Assembly (NCBI RefSeq): GCF_963169125.1
Contig: NC_084795.1
Coordinates: forward strand, 193,414,214-193,478,213
From: Humulus lupulus
Lineage: Eukaryota > Streptophyta > Magnoliopsida > Rosales > Cannabaceae
Direction: 5' to 3'
DNA length: 64,000 bases
Shown here in pieces: positions 51,796-62,609 of the stretch. A program made the position numbers and the translations under genes. Within the stretch, counting starts at the first letter, position 1; each line of letters opens with the position of its first letter. The notes beneath the pieces were generated by a model that saw only the letters and a list, made by a program, of their open reading frames with translations, did not search any database and had not been told where the DNA came from.

Positions 51796-53933
51796 TGTAA
51801 CACCCTACTTTCTTAGAGCTATTATTAAGTGAGTTTAAAATGTGCATTTAACTCGCTAATCGAGGTTTTAAGACAAAAGTGTAATTAAACCATAAATCGA
51901 GTCATAAACTTTGATAATAATTCCATTTACTGAAAATCATAAACTATTTAACATTTGGGATCCCAAAATACTGTTTAGAAATATTTATAACTAAAAATTA
52001 TAACTAAAGTCGGCTAAATGACAAAATCTGGGTTTAGTACAACCATCTCCCAAAAACACCCGTCGCCATGGCAGCCACGTAGGCCAAACATGTACGCACC
52101 ACTTCACGCTCTCCGTACTCATGGTTGGTCGACTTTCCCCTTGCCCTTACCTGCACCACAGAGCACCCGTGAGCCAAAAACCCTCACAAGCAAATAACAT
52201 ATGCATATTAAACACTTAACATATAAACAAGTCATCATCATGCTAACCACATATGGCCATGCTGTCCTAGGTGCTTTACCAGGCCCTGGGTTCGCGGTCA
52301 ACACCGTGAGGATTTCCCAGGTATCCTTTAGGGTCTCGCACTCCACGTGCTAAATGCTACTTTCGGCCCCTTGCCGTTCTTGGCCTTGCCGCTCTCGACC
52401 TTCATCGTTCCCGACTCTCGCTGCTCCCGGCTCTTTCCGTTCATTCACATATATGCACACATAGCATAATTAAGTAGATACTTAAACATGAACAAACTCA
52501 ATCAAAGGGGCTATGCCCTGCAACACAATCATATAGGGTTGTTCCCTACAACACAAGCTCTACTGGTACAGCAGTTTTCTTACCTGTGTCCCATGCTTTC
52601 CAAGCACCGATGTCTCGAGCACAGTCCCCTAGTCCGAGCGTCGCTGAAACCTTAGTCACAACGCATCAACAATATCCATCCATCAAGTTCTAATCCATTA
52701 AATAACTTTATGTCATAATTCTAGTCTCCGTGACCTTGAATTCTATCAATACGGGTGATAAAATCCATCCCGAGCCTTAACCTTTGAATTCCCAAGTCTA
52801 AAATCTCTTTGAAGCCCAAAAAATGCACTAAGAGTCGCGGCACGATGAGGCCATGCCGCGGCCCGCCCCCAGCCAGAGACCAACCCCAAAATAGGGCAAG
52901 CGCACCGCGGCTCAAGCAAGGGCATGTCGTGGCCAACCCTTCTTCTTGGCTACCAAAATGCCCCATAGGGTCGTGGCCCTGCAAGAACAATGCCGCGGCC
53001 CGACCCTTCAAACTCAGAAAAATCCTCCATTTTTTCCACGAAAACCCAGCCAATTGACCCCAAAATCAACCCAACAATCCCACTCAAGCATCACAACATT
53101 TCCAAAATAATCCTAGCGGCAAAACCAAACAAAAACTAACCCCAAAACTCACCCAAACAATCAAGAGCAATTCATCACTTTACTCACATGCAAACTCTAA
53201 AATACCAGCAACTATTCAACATATCTCAACACATTTAAAAGCTTACCTTGAGCTGAATTGAGTTCTTGAATTAGGTCCTTAAGCTCCAAGCTTCTTGCTC
53301 CAAAAATCCCAGCTAAAAAACCCTAATCTTTGGTTAGCTTCCACCAAAACTCACTAAGCCTCCAAGAGAGAAAGGGAAACCAAGAAATGGAGAAAGAAAG
53401 GGTTAGTTTAGAGAATTCTGAGCTTTTCCTATGTTTTGTTTTATTTAACTTAGTCTTTAAGGTTGCCTCAAGGGCTTAGGGTACCAAAAACATCCCCGAG
53501 GGCAAAATGTTAAATTTCCCCAATATTCCCTCTTAAACATTCTAACCTCAAATATATCTCCAAATATTTATTTCCATAACCCGACAACCCCATAAAATGT
53601 CTAATACCCAAAATACCCCTTGACTCGCCCCGAGTCGGATTTTCGACCATGTTGTGACTTTCTGGCTAACAGCTCCCTAGGACTGTCTCAGATCATGCAA
53701 CACAGATATATCATAGTTATTACAATTATCATATTTATGCCCTCAGTGGGCTAAAGTTACAAGCATGCCCCTAATAACGAAACGGGAACCACATGCATAT
53801 TTAATTCACCTAACACATGCATTTCTAATCACATACTCACACAAATTCACATATTAGCACAATAAATCACTTATTGCCCTCCAGGCACGCTAATCAAGAC
53901 CCTAAGCCTTATTAGCAAATTGGGGTCGTTACA
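51796..53933 (-). repeat. 5' LTR of Chr-3
   Basis: Reads on the minus strand from TGTAACGACCCCAATTTGC (53933) to GGGTGTTACA (51796), 2138 bp. It has CCGCGG-containing repeats at 52830-53010; the matching region of the 3' LTR (35545-35725) keeps fewer of them. Confidence 0.92.
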
Positions 53934-54275
53934 GGTTAGAGTCAGTACCCTATTGTAAAATAGTCCGGGTTGGAGCCAAGATATGGTAAGTATATAGTCC
54001 GGGTTGGAGCCAGTACATGGTAATTATATAGTCTATGTTGAAGCCAGGGCAATGGTAATATAGTTTGGGTTGGAGATAGGACAATGGTAATATAGTCCGG
54101 GTTGGAGCTAGGACAATGGTGACATAGTCCGAGTTCGAGCGAGCACATGGTAAGTATATAGTTTGGGTTGAAGCCTGGAGAATGGTAATATAGTCTGGAT
54201 TGAATCCAGGACAATGCTAATATATTCCGGGTTGAAGCTAGGATAATGGTAATATAGTCCGAGTTGGAGCCGGGA
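53934..54275. repeat. 32-34 bp tandem array in the Chr-1 3' LTR
   Basis: About eleven copies of the same unit as at 23911-24160 (GTTGGAGCCAGGACAATGGT plus AATATAGTCCGG). Confidence 0.9.
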
Positions 54276-55074
54276 CATAAATGTTGGAACCGGTTTGTGG
54301 CCTAGATCCCTTGTTGATAATTTAATTGCTTAGTCTTGATGTGTGCTAAATATATTTGAATATTATGAGAATCTTTTGATTGTAGGATATTACGATATGA
54401 GTGATATATTGTATGTTATGGGAATTTGTTTAGTGTATGTTATCGTGTTAAGTGTGAACTTGGTTGTTAGAAACAACCAAAGTTATTGTTTGATATGGTT
54501 TTCTATGTTGGATGCTCTTGGAATTTTCTGAATGTAGGTTGTTTTGATATGCATAAACATTGGTTGTTGGGTGCAACCAATGTGCTTGATTTTCTGTATG
54601 ACTATTATTAAGAATTGTATGATATGGTTGGAATTTGTCCAATACCCTAGTGACCGGTAGTGGTAACTACCTTAGAACAATCTGTTACTGGGTTTAGTAT
54701 ATTTATGTGCAAGGTTATTCTTACTAAGTGTTTTAGCTTACTTGGTTGTTTCATGTTGTAGGTAAGTGCAAAAGCAAAGTGGAGCAGTGAGAGCCGGAGT
54801 CTGCTTGTGGATATGTACATGTGGCTCGACATGGGGAGGTTTTGATGGAACACCATTTTGAAAAGAAATATTGGGAGCATGTTATTTCTTTTATGACATT
54901 TGTTTTTCTTTAACTCTGTAAAATAGTAGTTGTAATTTCAGTTGCTAAAACTAAAAGTGTGTTCACATGTTCTTTTTAAAAGTTTTTTTTTTATATGGAT
55001 TTTTGGTACAAAGAATTAATGTAAAAGTTTGGATTTCCGCATGTTTTGGTCTTGTGTATTTTTAGGGTTGTTGA
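53934..55074 (+). repeat. 3' LTR of Chr-1, right part
   Basis: An array of ~11 repeats (53934-54275) is followed by sequence matching the end of the Chr-1 5' LTR (24160-24951). The expected terminal GTTACA is degenerate (GTTGAA), so the end is placed near 55074 by homology. Confidence 0.75.
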
Positions 55075-55755
55075 AATTACTATAACCAAACAACAATTGT
55101 TCAACAACAAAATCATCATCCTCATCATCCACGAAATCATTTTCGCCCTACTCTCTTCATCAACAACAACATAAAAAAGTAACATACATAAACATTAAAA
55201 AAAAAGAAAAATAAAAAAGAAAAATGATTACATTATATTTTTTTCAAGTATAAAACTACTTAAAAAACATATTAATCCAATAAAATGCATAAAAAAATAA
55301 AAATCTCTTAATGATTTTCATACCCAGTGCTAAGAGTTCTCAACTAGCCTTTGATGGTTTTCTAGTAATTTTTGCGACGGAGGAAGGTGAAGAAAATTAA
55401 GAACTTGTAATGATCATTACGAAAGAAATATTGAATTTTTATATAGGAAAAATGGAATCTTTTTACAATTTGAATCATCATTTCTTGTTTTGATCTTTTT
55501 ATTTTTCTTTCTTTAAATGCATTTGAGTTTCACTAGATTTTTGGCAATGGATTGCTTATCCAATGTATGTGCTTGTTTTTTGGACTTTGAAGCTTTAGAA
55601 AGGAAAAAATGGATGGAAAATAAAAAGAAAATGGAGAGATCAATGAGAAATCTCGAAGTGGAAGAAAAATTAAGGAGAGAGTGAATAGTGTATAATGTAG
55701 AGAGAGTATGTCATAAAAAATGATATGATTATATAAAATAGGACAACAAAAGGTC
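55075..55755. other. AT-rich DNA without recognised features
   Basis: A/T-rich sequence with several poly(A) tracts and no supported coding frame. A 74-codon minus frame at 55533-55757 is low complexity and I do not support it. It may be old intergenic DNA flanking Chr-1. Confidence 0.6.
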
Positions 55756-55760
55756 ATAAT
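55756..55760. repeat. Target-site duplication of S3, left copy
   Basis: ATAAT is repeated exactly at 57646-57650. Confidence 0.85.
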
Positions 55761-57645
55761 TGTAAAACCTGAGTTTTTAGCTACTATTCTCTTTTTTTTT
55801 TTATAGTAGTATCTTTGTTGGTGGAAAAATGAGTGATTGGATAAGAAGAAGTTTATAATAGTATTATTAAATATTGTTATGATAATGGATCGAGTCTAAA
55901 TAAAGCCCTACATGATTTTCGGCTTAGTAAATTCGAAATCAGCGTAGAGAATTAGAGTATATTACTAGTTATAGTTGGTTAAGATATTTGTGGATTAAGT
56001 TGTTATTTTATCTCTATGGTTATTAGTTATGGCTGGTTGTAGATTATGATGTTATTTTATGGTTAGTTAAGATATTTGTGGATTAAGTTGTTATTTTATC
56101 TCTGTGGTTAATAGTTATGGTTAGTTGTAGATTAGGATGTTATTTTATGGTTAGTTAAGATATATGTGGATTAAGTTGTTATTTTATTGTGAATTACATA
56201 ATTTAATGAAGTTTTTGTAACTTTGAGGTACTATAACTTCGGACCCATTTTTGACCCAGTTATATTATGATTTTGGAAAAATAGTATTTCTAGAAAAATA
56301 AAGATTGTCTAAATTGAACTCCTACAGATCCAATTATGTTGATTTTAGTACATGTGGGTCTATCAGACGTCGAGTTTTATAGGAAAGGTAATTTTCTATC
56401 TCTATAATTTTAGAGAGAGAGGGAGATGACGTGGAAAAGAGAGAGAAAGGGAAGGTAGTTAGAGGTTGAGAGATTCTTTCCTAGGTAGTTTGATCGTTAG
56501 ATTATTCCTCAATTATTTTATAAAAATATTGATAAGATAATGTAGAGATATTCTCTCTTGATGAGAGGATTCTATTTTATTTAAATTTCAAATTTGAGAG
56601 TAGTTGGAGTAGAATTAGGAGAGAAGTTGAGACTTTATCCCTATAAATAGACCTTTTATACTCTTCATTTTCTCACAACTTTGAAATAGCTCTCAAGATC
56701 TTGGTATTATTATTGGAGATAGGCATTGTTGTGAAGGCTCGGGATTTTGAAGTATTGATCTTTTGATTCTAGGGGGAAGGTATGATTTTGTGAGGTTTAG
56801 AATTCTCGGAAGTATAGTTTTATTATAAATCTCTAATTTAAATCTTTTATGTCATATATAAGGTTTTTGGCAAGATCTATTAGCACAGGCAATCTCTTTT
56901 CTCCTCTTTTTCCACACTCAAGGTAAGGAAAATTAGGTAGTTTAGTTTATGACCTATTAAGTGATTTGTATGACCCTAACATTTCAGGTACAAAAAGAGA
57001 TAAGTGTGACTGAACCAAAGGTGTGCAGAAATGTATGACGGACCTAAGTTGATGTCCGGTAGGCACGGTTGCCAAATATGTATGACGGACCAAAGTTTAT
57101 GTCCGAGGCTTATTTGTCACCCTTGTATAAGCACTTATCTTTCTTCTTATACATGTCTTGTTATTATGACCTATGACCTAGGATATATTTTGATCTTGTA
57201 TGATTAGTATAAATTAGCATTGTTATGTACTCCTGTATGAACTTATGGTATGATTATTATAACTATGTGATTATATGATTTGTTTGTTTGAATTTTTTTT
57301 ACTGGGCTTAGAAGCTCACTCTTTATGATATTATTGTGCATATAATTGACGTTAGAATGGCCGATGGCGAGTGGGACCTAAAAGCTTAGTGATGTATTCG
57401 TGGGGACCATACAGACGAGAAAATGATCAACAGGCCTAAGATTTTAGTTTCAAAGCATTTTTTTAAGTATCTTTATTTTTAATATTCAAATGTTGCTCTT
57501 TAATTTTGTTACAAAGTTTATTTTATTTTTGTAAAGACATGGGATCCCTTTTCTTATTATGATTTTCTTAAATAAATGAGCAAAATTTATGTTTATGATC
57601 CAACGCTGTGTTATTGATAATATTGTGAGAAATTAGGTCGTTACA
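55761..57645 (+). mobile_element. S3: divergent solo LTR
   Basis: 1885 bp from TGTAAAACCTGAG to GGTCGTTACA with an ATAAT duplication. Distant family landmarks remain: ACTGGGCTTAGAAGCTCAC near 57301 (compare GCTGGGCTTCGGCTCACGGG) and GGGATCCC near 57542. A pair of ATGTATGACGGAC blocks lies near 57030-57100. It is the most diverged TGTAAC-type LTR here. Confidence 0.88.
55975..56190. repeat. 88-bp tandem repeat in S3
   Basis: AAGATATTTGTGGATTAAGT and following bases recur at 55981, 56069 and 56157, a period of 88 bp, about 2.5 copies with few changes. Confidence 0.9.
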
Positions 57646-57650
57646 ATAAT

Positions 57651-57972
57651 GTAAGCAGACTGAAAATAGTATTATATATAATATGCAAAACTAATAAAAC
57701 CGTATATAAGTAAAATGAAAATAGTAAAAAAGAAAAAAAATAAAGCCGCCAAAAAGTACTTTTGTAAGAGATGTGCCAATTTTGGCACTTAGTGTAAAAT
57801 TCCCATTTTTCTAAGCAAAGAATTAAAACAAAAACTGATTAAAATGTGCATAACGAAAAATTCAGTAACATGTCATATTACTTGCTAGTTGTCAACCATT
57901 TCAACACATCATATTATAATATTTATAAGTGTATGATGCTGCTACGTCCAAGTGTCCTAAACATGCACTTTA
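57651..57972. other. AT-rich interval without recognised features
   Basis: It joins seamlessly to the sequence left of S3 when S3 is removed. No coding frame or repeat that I recognise. Confidence 0.55.
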
Positions 57973-60228
57973 TGTTGGAAAAACAATCAGAGTATGCAGG
58001 GGAATAGGTGAGGTGGGCCCAATGTATACAACAAAAAATTTACATTTCTCATATAAACAGTTTATAATATCAAGAAAACATCCAGACAAAAATATTAACA
58101 TATAATAATATTAATCATACAACATATATAAATATACAATATATTTATACATATCATATAAACATATACATAAATATTCAAGAACTTGAGTATTTACCTC
58201 TTGAAGCCTATCAAGTGTCCTTGTGTCTTTTCTTATATATATATATATATCGATCTTCCTATCCAACGCTTTTAGTACTCAAACCACGATCTTCCGGAGT
58301 GTTCTCTACACCTCAAGATGTGCGTGGGCACATAGAGAACATGGGTTTGTAATTTAGGTATCACAAGTATTTGTCAACACATGAGAACTTGAATTATGGT
58401 CTGAGAAAGGTTAGAATAAAGAAGAAGAAGATAATATTTTGTCTGACAAAAATTCTAAAACTTTTTCGAATTCTTACTGACTTGTGTATGGCTTCTCTCT
58501 TCTATTTCTCTCTTCTTGTTATTATATATCATATATATAGAGATTATAGTATTACATTATTATTCCTAATAATAATAATAATATAATAACAATATCATAA
58601 TCATGATAGGAATTGATTTAGGTAAATATCTAACTTACCAAATTTGAAAATGTCTATTTTTAAATTATTAATTAATTAAATAAATAAAATAAAAACTACA
58701 CAGATACAAAATCTGTACACTGTTACACGCATGGTACAGTTCTTGGATTGTGTCATGAGTGAACAACAGTGTAATCCCTATTCAGGGATATTTTATTTTT
58801 CTTTTATTTATTTAATTAACTAAAATCAATCTTCCACAAAATAAGATATTTATCTTTTTAAGGAAAAGATGACAACCATATTTCAAAATTTAAATTTTAA
58901 ATTCACAATTCAAAATTCAAATCGATGATCATCATTATCATCATCTTTTAAAATTCAATAAATCAAAAACTATTTTTGACTAACCAATTTTATTTTCTCT
59001 GACTAAAATAAAATAATTATTTTCAAAATTTTATTTATTTGTTTATGTATATGAATTTTGAAATTATATATTTAAATTAATAAGCATATTTTCAAAAATT
59101 TAATAATTAATTTCAAATTAATTATTTAACCTCAATTATCATATAATTGTATACTTGACCCGAAAAATAAAATTCTTCTCAAATTTTCAAATTAAAGTTT
59201 TACCATTGTATCAACTCTTACCTTGATATGGTGTTGATAGAGCCACTTTGGGAACCTATGGACCTATAATACCAAGCTCCACTAAATATTAGATTATTAA
59301 TCAAAATCTTTGATTAAATAATCATATTTATTAATCTCATGATTACCCACTATAAATATGAGATTGAACTCTTTATAATTGTAGACGTATATTTACAGAG
59401 TACTTTATTAAAGAATAAAGTGTCCATTGATATAATCATTACATACAATGTTAATCCCCTATTAATGGTTCATAATTAAAAGGGAATAAAATTATCGTTT
59501 TACCCTTTTAGATATATCTTATTCCTAGACTACCATTTACTTTACTAGTGAAGGTTGTGTCACAATAAGTTTGCAACGTGAGTGCTCATAACTTTTTTAG
59601 TTCCAAAAGTCAACCCAATAGGGAACCATTATTCAATCTATAAGAAGGTATAGATTCCATATCTGTTAAACTATGTCCCCAGCCATATATTTAATTGAGT
59701 CCCCAAAACAATTGTTCTTAGCCTGATCATTCTGACAAACAGTAACTCATGAATCAAAGGATCAAATGACATATATAGGAGTTCATACCAATCTCATGAT
59801 TAAGATCATCGTGTATATGATCGTCGTTTGATGTGTTTGATTAATAATATGAAACGGTGTTTAAACAAGTATTAACAAATCACATCTAGTCTAGTTCTAT
59901 ATATCAATATATATAAAGTACCATCACTAAAGCGTCCTATTACACTAGTGACCCAGATCTAGGTCACGTGTATTCATAATACTAGCGAACCGTACTAGTA
60001 GTATTTAATCTAAAGATTACATAACTTTATTTTACTGCGAACTATTCAAGTTTATTATCTTAATCTCGATCCTCTCATACCAATATGAGATTAAGACCAC
60101 ATAGATAAACTTTGGAATTTTCTGATATTTACTTAATATTATCAACATAATATCGAACACAGTCTATATATATAATAATTTCATTCAATTATTTATTTCA
60201 TTTAAAACATTTGTCACTATTCCCAACA
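57973..60228 (-). mobile_element. Ty1/copia-type LTR (3' LTR, minus strand)
   Basis: 2256 bp bounded by inverted TGTTGG...CCAACA. On the minus strand it starts TGTTGGGAATAGTGACAAATG right after CAAGTGGGAGAT, the typical copia polypurine tract (GTGGGAGATTGTTGGG). It is AT-rich, with (TA)n at 58234-58250 and (AAT)n near 58567-58588. Only the last ~130 bp of the internal region remain, so the subgroup is not determined. Confidence 0.75.
58234..58250. repeat. (TA)n microsatellite
   Basis: TA repeat of 17 bp within the copia-type LTR. Confidence 0.9.
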
Positions 60229-60359
60229 ATCTCCCACTTGACCTAAAACAAATTAAGACATCTCTTTCAATATGTCAATCACATTCTTTTGAACGAATTT
60301 GTCTAACAAAGTCTTTGTAATAGTTTTGTAAGAAATAGTTTAGAAGTTATCTTCAAGAT
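60229..60359 (-). mobile_element. Remnant of the copia internal 3' end with polypurine tract
   Basis: On the minus strand it ends in GTCAAGTGGGAGAT just before the LTR. The element is cut at 60359 by the next LTR. No protein motif can be read with confidence. Confidence 0.65.
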
Positions 60360-60772
60360 TGTTGACCCTTGATTTGGCCAACAACACGGAGTCAAATAAA
60401 CGACAAAGAACAAAAGGTAATTAAGAAGAGAATCAAATGGAAAGAAATTGACACAAGTGATTTATAGTGGTTCGGCCTCAACTGAATGGTAATGACCTAC
60501 GTCCACTTAGTGTTCTTACTGATATTGAATCCCAAAATTGTAATCAAAGAACTAAGGTTCTTGAGTTTCGCAAGCCTTGGGAGGATTACAATTTCGGTGC
60601 ATAATCACACTATGCTTTTCTCTCAGAATACAAAGATTAAAAGTTCAAAAGTCCAAAGTCCCTTCCTTGAGCCCTCCTCTTCTTATTTATAGGCTCAAAA
60701 GGGGTTACATGGGCCGATAGGCCTTAATTACAATTAAGATTAGCGTATCAAGGTAATAAAAGGAAACATAAT
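60360..60772 (-). repeat. Tat-type LTR, 3'-terminal part
   Basis: It corresponds to the Tat-3 LTR (12171-12761): same TGTTGACC end, GTGGTTCGGCCTC...ATGACCTACGTCCACTTAG block, TCCCTTCCTTGAGC and TATA box at 60684-60691 (minus). It is cut at 60773 by a TGTAAC-family LTR; the remainder would lie outside the window. Confidence 0.85.
60684..60691 (-). promoter_or_regulatory. TATA box of the Tat-type LTR
   Basis: TATAAATA in GAGCCTATAAATAAG on the minus strand, as in the Tat-3 LTR. Confidence 0.65.
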
Positions 60773-61236
60773 TGTAACGCCCTACTACCTTAGAGTCGTT
60801 ACTAAGTGAGTTTAAAATGTACATTTAACTAGCTAACAAAGCATTTAACTCAAAAAGTGTAACTAAATTGTATTAAAATCACATAATTTTAAAATATAAA
60901 CATTCATTGAAAATTATAAGTGTTTTGCATTAGGGATCCCGAAAATACCGTTTACAAACATTTACAACACAAAATATGTTTTAGATCAACTAAACGACAA
61001 AACAGGATTAAGTACAAAGCATCTCCCAAAAATACCCCTGGCCGTGGCAGCCAGGCAGACCAGACATGTACGCGTCGCCTCACGCTCTCCATACTCATGG
61101 TTGGCTGATCTTCCCCTTTCCCTTACCTGCACCACAAAGAACCCGTGCGCCGAAGCCCAGCAAGAAAACTCCACAGAAATAGATAACATATGCATATCAA
61201 TCACTCAGCATATAGAAAATCCTCCAACAAGCTAAA
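60773..61236 (-). mobile_element. TGTAAC-family LTR, 3'-terminal part
   Basis: On the plus strand it starts TGTAACGCCCTACTACC and follows the Chr-3 5' LTR order (GGGATCCC near 60933, TGTACGCGTCGCCTCACGCTCTCC, GCCGAAGCCCAGCAAGAAAAC) up to 61236, where Tat-5 interrupts it. Confidence 0.87.
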
Positions 61237-62123
61237 TGTTTACCGAGTTTTTCGGAAACGAATAACTAACAGAATAATAAAAAGATAAGAACTGTAGAAA
61301 TACTGAAATGTAATTAAACAAACAGTGTTTTTACGTGGTTCAGGCGTTAACAAGCCCTAGTCCACGAGTCGATGTTATTATACTTGGAAAAGATTACAGT
61401 AAGATGGCTGGTGCATAAGAACTTCACACACTCACAATGTTTCTCTCGGGTTCTCTTGAAGAAGATGAAGCTAGAGAGATTTTTGTAGAGTTTTTTGCTA
61501 TCTGATCTCTCTCTCCCCCTTCTTGTAAAAGGAAGGAGCCTTTATAGCTAGGGTTTCGGATTAGGGTTTTTCTCTACGTACATGAGTCTTAATTACACCA
61601 GCCATAAATAGGGGATACAATTACTATAGTAGCATGGCTACCAGACTCTATGTGGGTATATTTACGTGAAAGTATGGGGAACACACAAAGTCAGCCGTCT
61701 TTTCCAAGTTGTCAGCGGAACAGTAGGCGAAAAGGTACCCTTAGGCGTGCTGGGATGTGTGCGGCTTTGACCTGACGGGCGTGTCAGGCGGGATCCTGTG
61801 TCAGACGGATATCATTCCAAATATGCCTTCTCCCGGACTCGACCGTTTGGTTTTGTTCTGTGCGGGGCACGGAACTGTTTCCGCGGAGACCACTCGAAGA
61901 GCCTCTCCTGGAAGGGGCCTCCCCGAGGGGTATCCTTCGGGAGTCCGGGAGAGTTGACGAGTTTCCGTGTTGTGCTTGTTTGGAAGAGTAATCCGGATAC
62001 TAGACAGGAGAGGCGAAGCCTTTCTATCCATCCGCGAGCTCTGGTCACCCTCCGTGAAAGACATCGATAATTCTGCTTCCCCGAGGTCATCAATCTAAAC
62101 GCTATCCGGAAATCTGGATAACA
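61237..62123 (-). repeat. 3' LTR of Tat-5
   Basis: 887 bp; minus-strand start TGTTATCCAG at 62123 and end CTCGGTAAACA at 61237. A TATA-like CTATAAAGG lies at 61547-61539 and the conserved GAACCACGTAAA block near 61330, as expected for R/U5. The flanking five bases on the left are CTAAA; the right end is out of view. Confidence 0.83.
61539..61547 (-). promoter_or_regulatory. Probable TATA box of the Tat-5 LTR
   Basis: CTATAAAGG on the minus strand, in the same relation to the GAACCACG block as in the other Tat LTRs. Confidence 0.55.
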
Positions 62124-62136
62124 TTTACCCCCCAAG
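62124..62136 (-). promoter_or_regulatory. Polypurine tract of Tat-5
   Basis: CTTGGGGGGTAAA on the minus strand directly upstream of the LTR start, one base different from the Tat-3 tract. Confidence 0.75.
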
Positions 62137-62575
62137 GTCGCGGAGCTTTGAGAGATCCGGGAGCTTGTACAATCGGTTTCTTAGACTAGGCGAGGGGGCA
62201 CCTTCTGTGTTCCCGGAAGGGTTCCTTTTTCCCGCCTGAGTATAAGTATGAAAGAGAAAAAGGAATTTCTTCTGTTTGAGATCAAGTACTCAAGTGCGGC
62301 AAGGATCACGTGTCATTCTGGGAATGGTTCTGCGACCAAGACGTGTGCGTGAGGCGGCTGGTTGAGGATGCGTGCGTCAGTTATCTGACTATTTGACGGT
62401 TTTTAATGGTACTCAGGGCCCGAGGTGGTGTAATGAGGGGAAATAAATACTTTATTCCCATCCGAGGAGTCATAAATAGGATCATCGCTTCCTCTCCAGC
62501 CGTTGGATCTGACGCACATGGAATGGGAAGATCGGGACCGTCCACTCGAGGAATTCGAAACGGCTTCTTCCCTGC

Positions 62576-62582
62576 TATAAAA
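62576..62582 (+). promoter_or_regulatory. TATA box of the Tat-5 antisense gene
   Basis: TATAAAA in CCTGCTATAAAAACGAGG, followed ~30 bp later by a pyrimidine-rich start-like region. It is outside the LTR and on the antisense gene's strand. Confidence 0.6.
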
Positions 62583-62609
62583 ACGAGGGAAAGGACCTTT
62601 CTCCCTCTT

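Larger units (their letters stand above)
32669..53933 (-). mobile_element. Chr-3: Tekay/Del-type chromovirus hosting Chr-2
   Basis: A minus-strand element with 5' LTR 53933-51796, primer site, gag, protease and RT (to 48969), then interrupted by Chr-2, then RT end, RNase H, integrase, chromodomain (38700-36656), polypurine tract and 3' LTR (36643-32669). The LTRs are ~2.1 kb once the nested solo LTR is subtracted. No matching target duplication was found (TTTTG left, GGTTA right). Confidence 0.87.
23911..55074 (+). mobile_element. Chr-1: chromovirus (Ty3/gypsy), decayed, hosting Chr-3
   Basis: A plus-strand element: truncated 5' LTR (23911-24951), primer site, gag-like ORF, protease, RT, RNase H, integrase and chromodomain (to 29457), then a 3' LTR starting TGTCACATCCCG at 29468. 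The 3' LTR is interrupted at 32668 by Chr-3 and resumes at 53934, ending near 55074. The part after 53934 repeats the 5' LTR (same 32-34 bp array and same ~780-bp tail), which ties the two halves together. Confidence 0.78.

Noticed and set aside
55533..55757. 74-codon minus frame in AT-rich DNA
   Set aside because: Low-complexity, hydrophobic, no start context or domain.
61798..62135. Overlapping frames on both strands near 61.8-62.1 kb
   Set aside because: Inside the Tat-5 LTR; no domain recognised.
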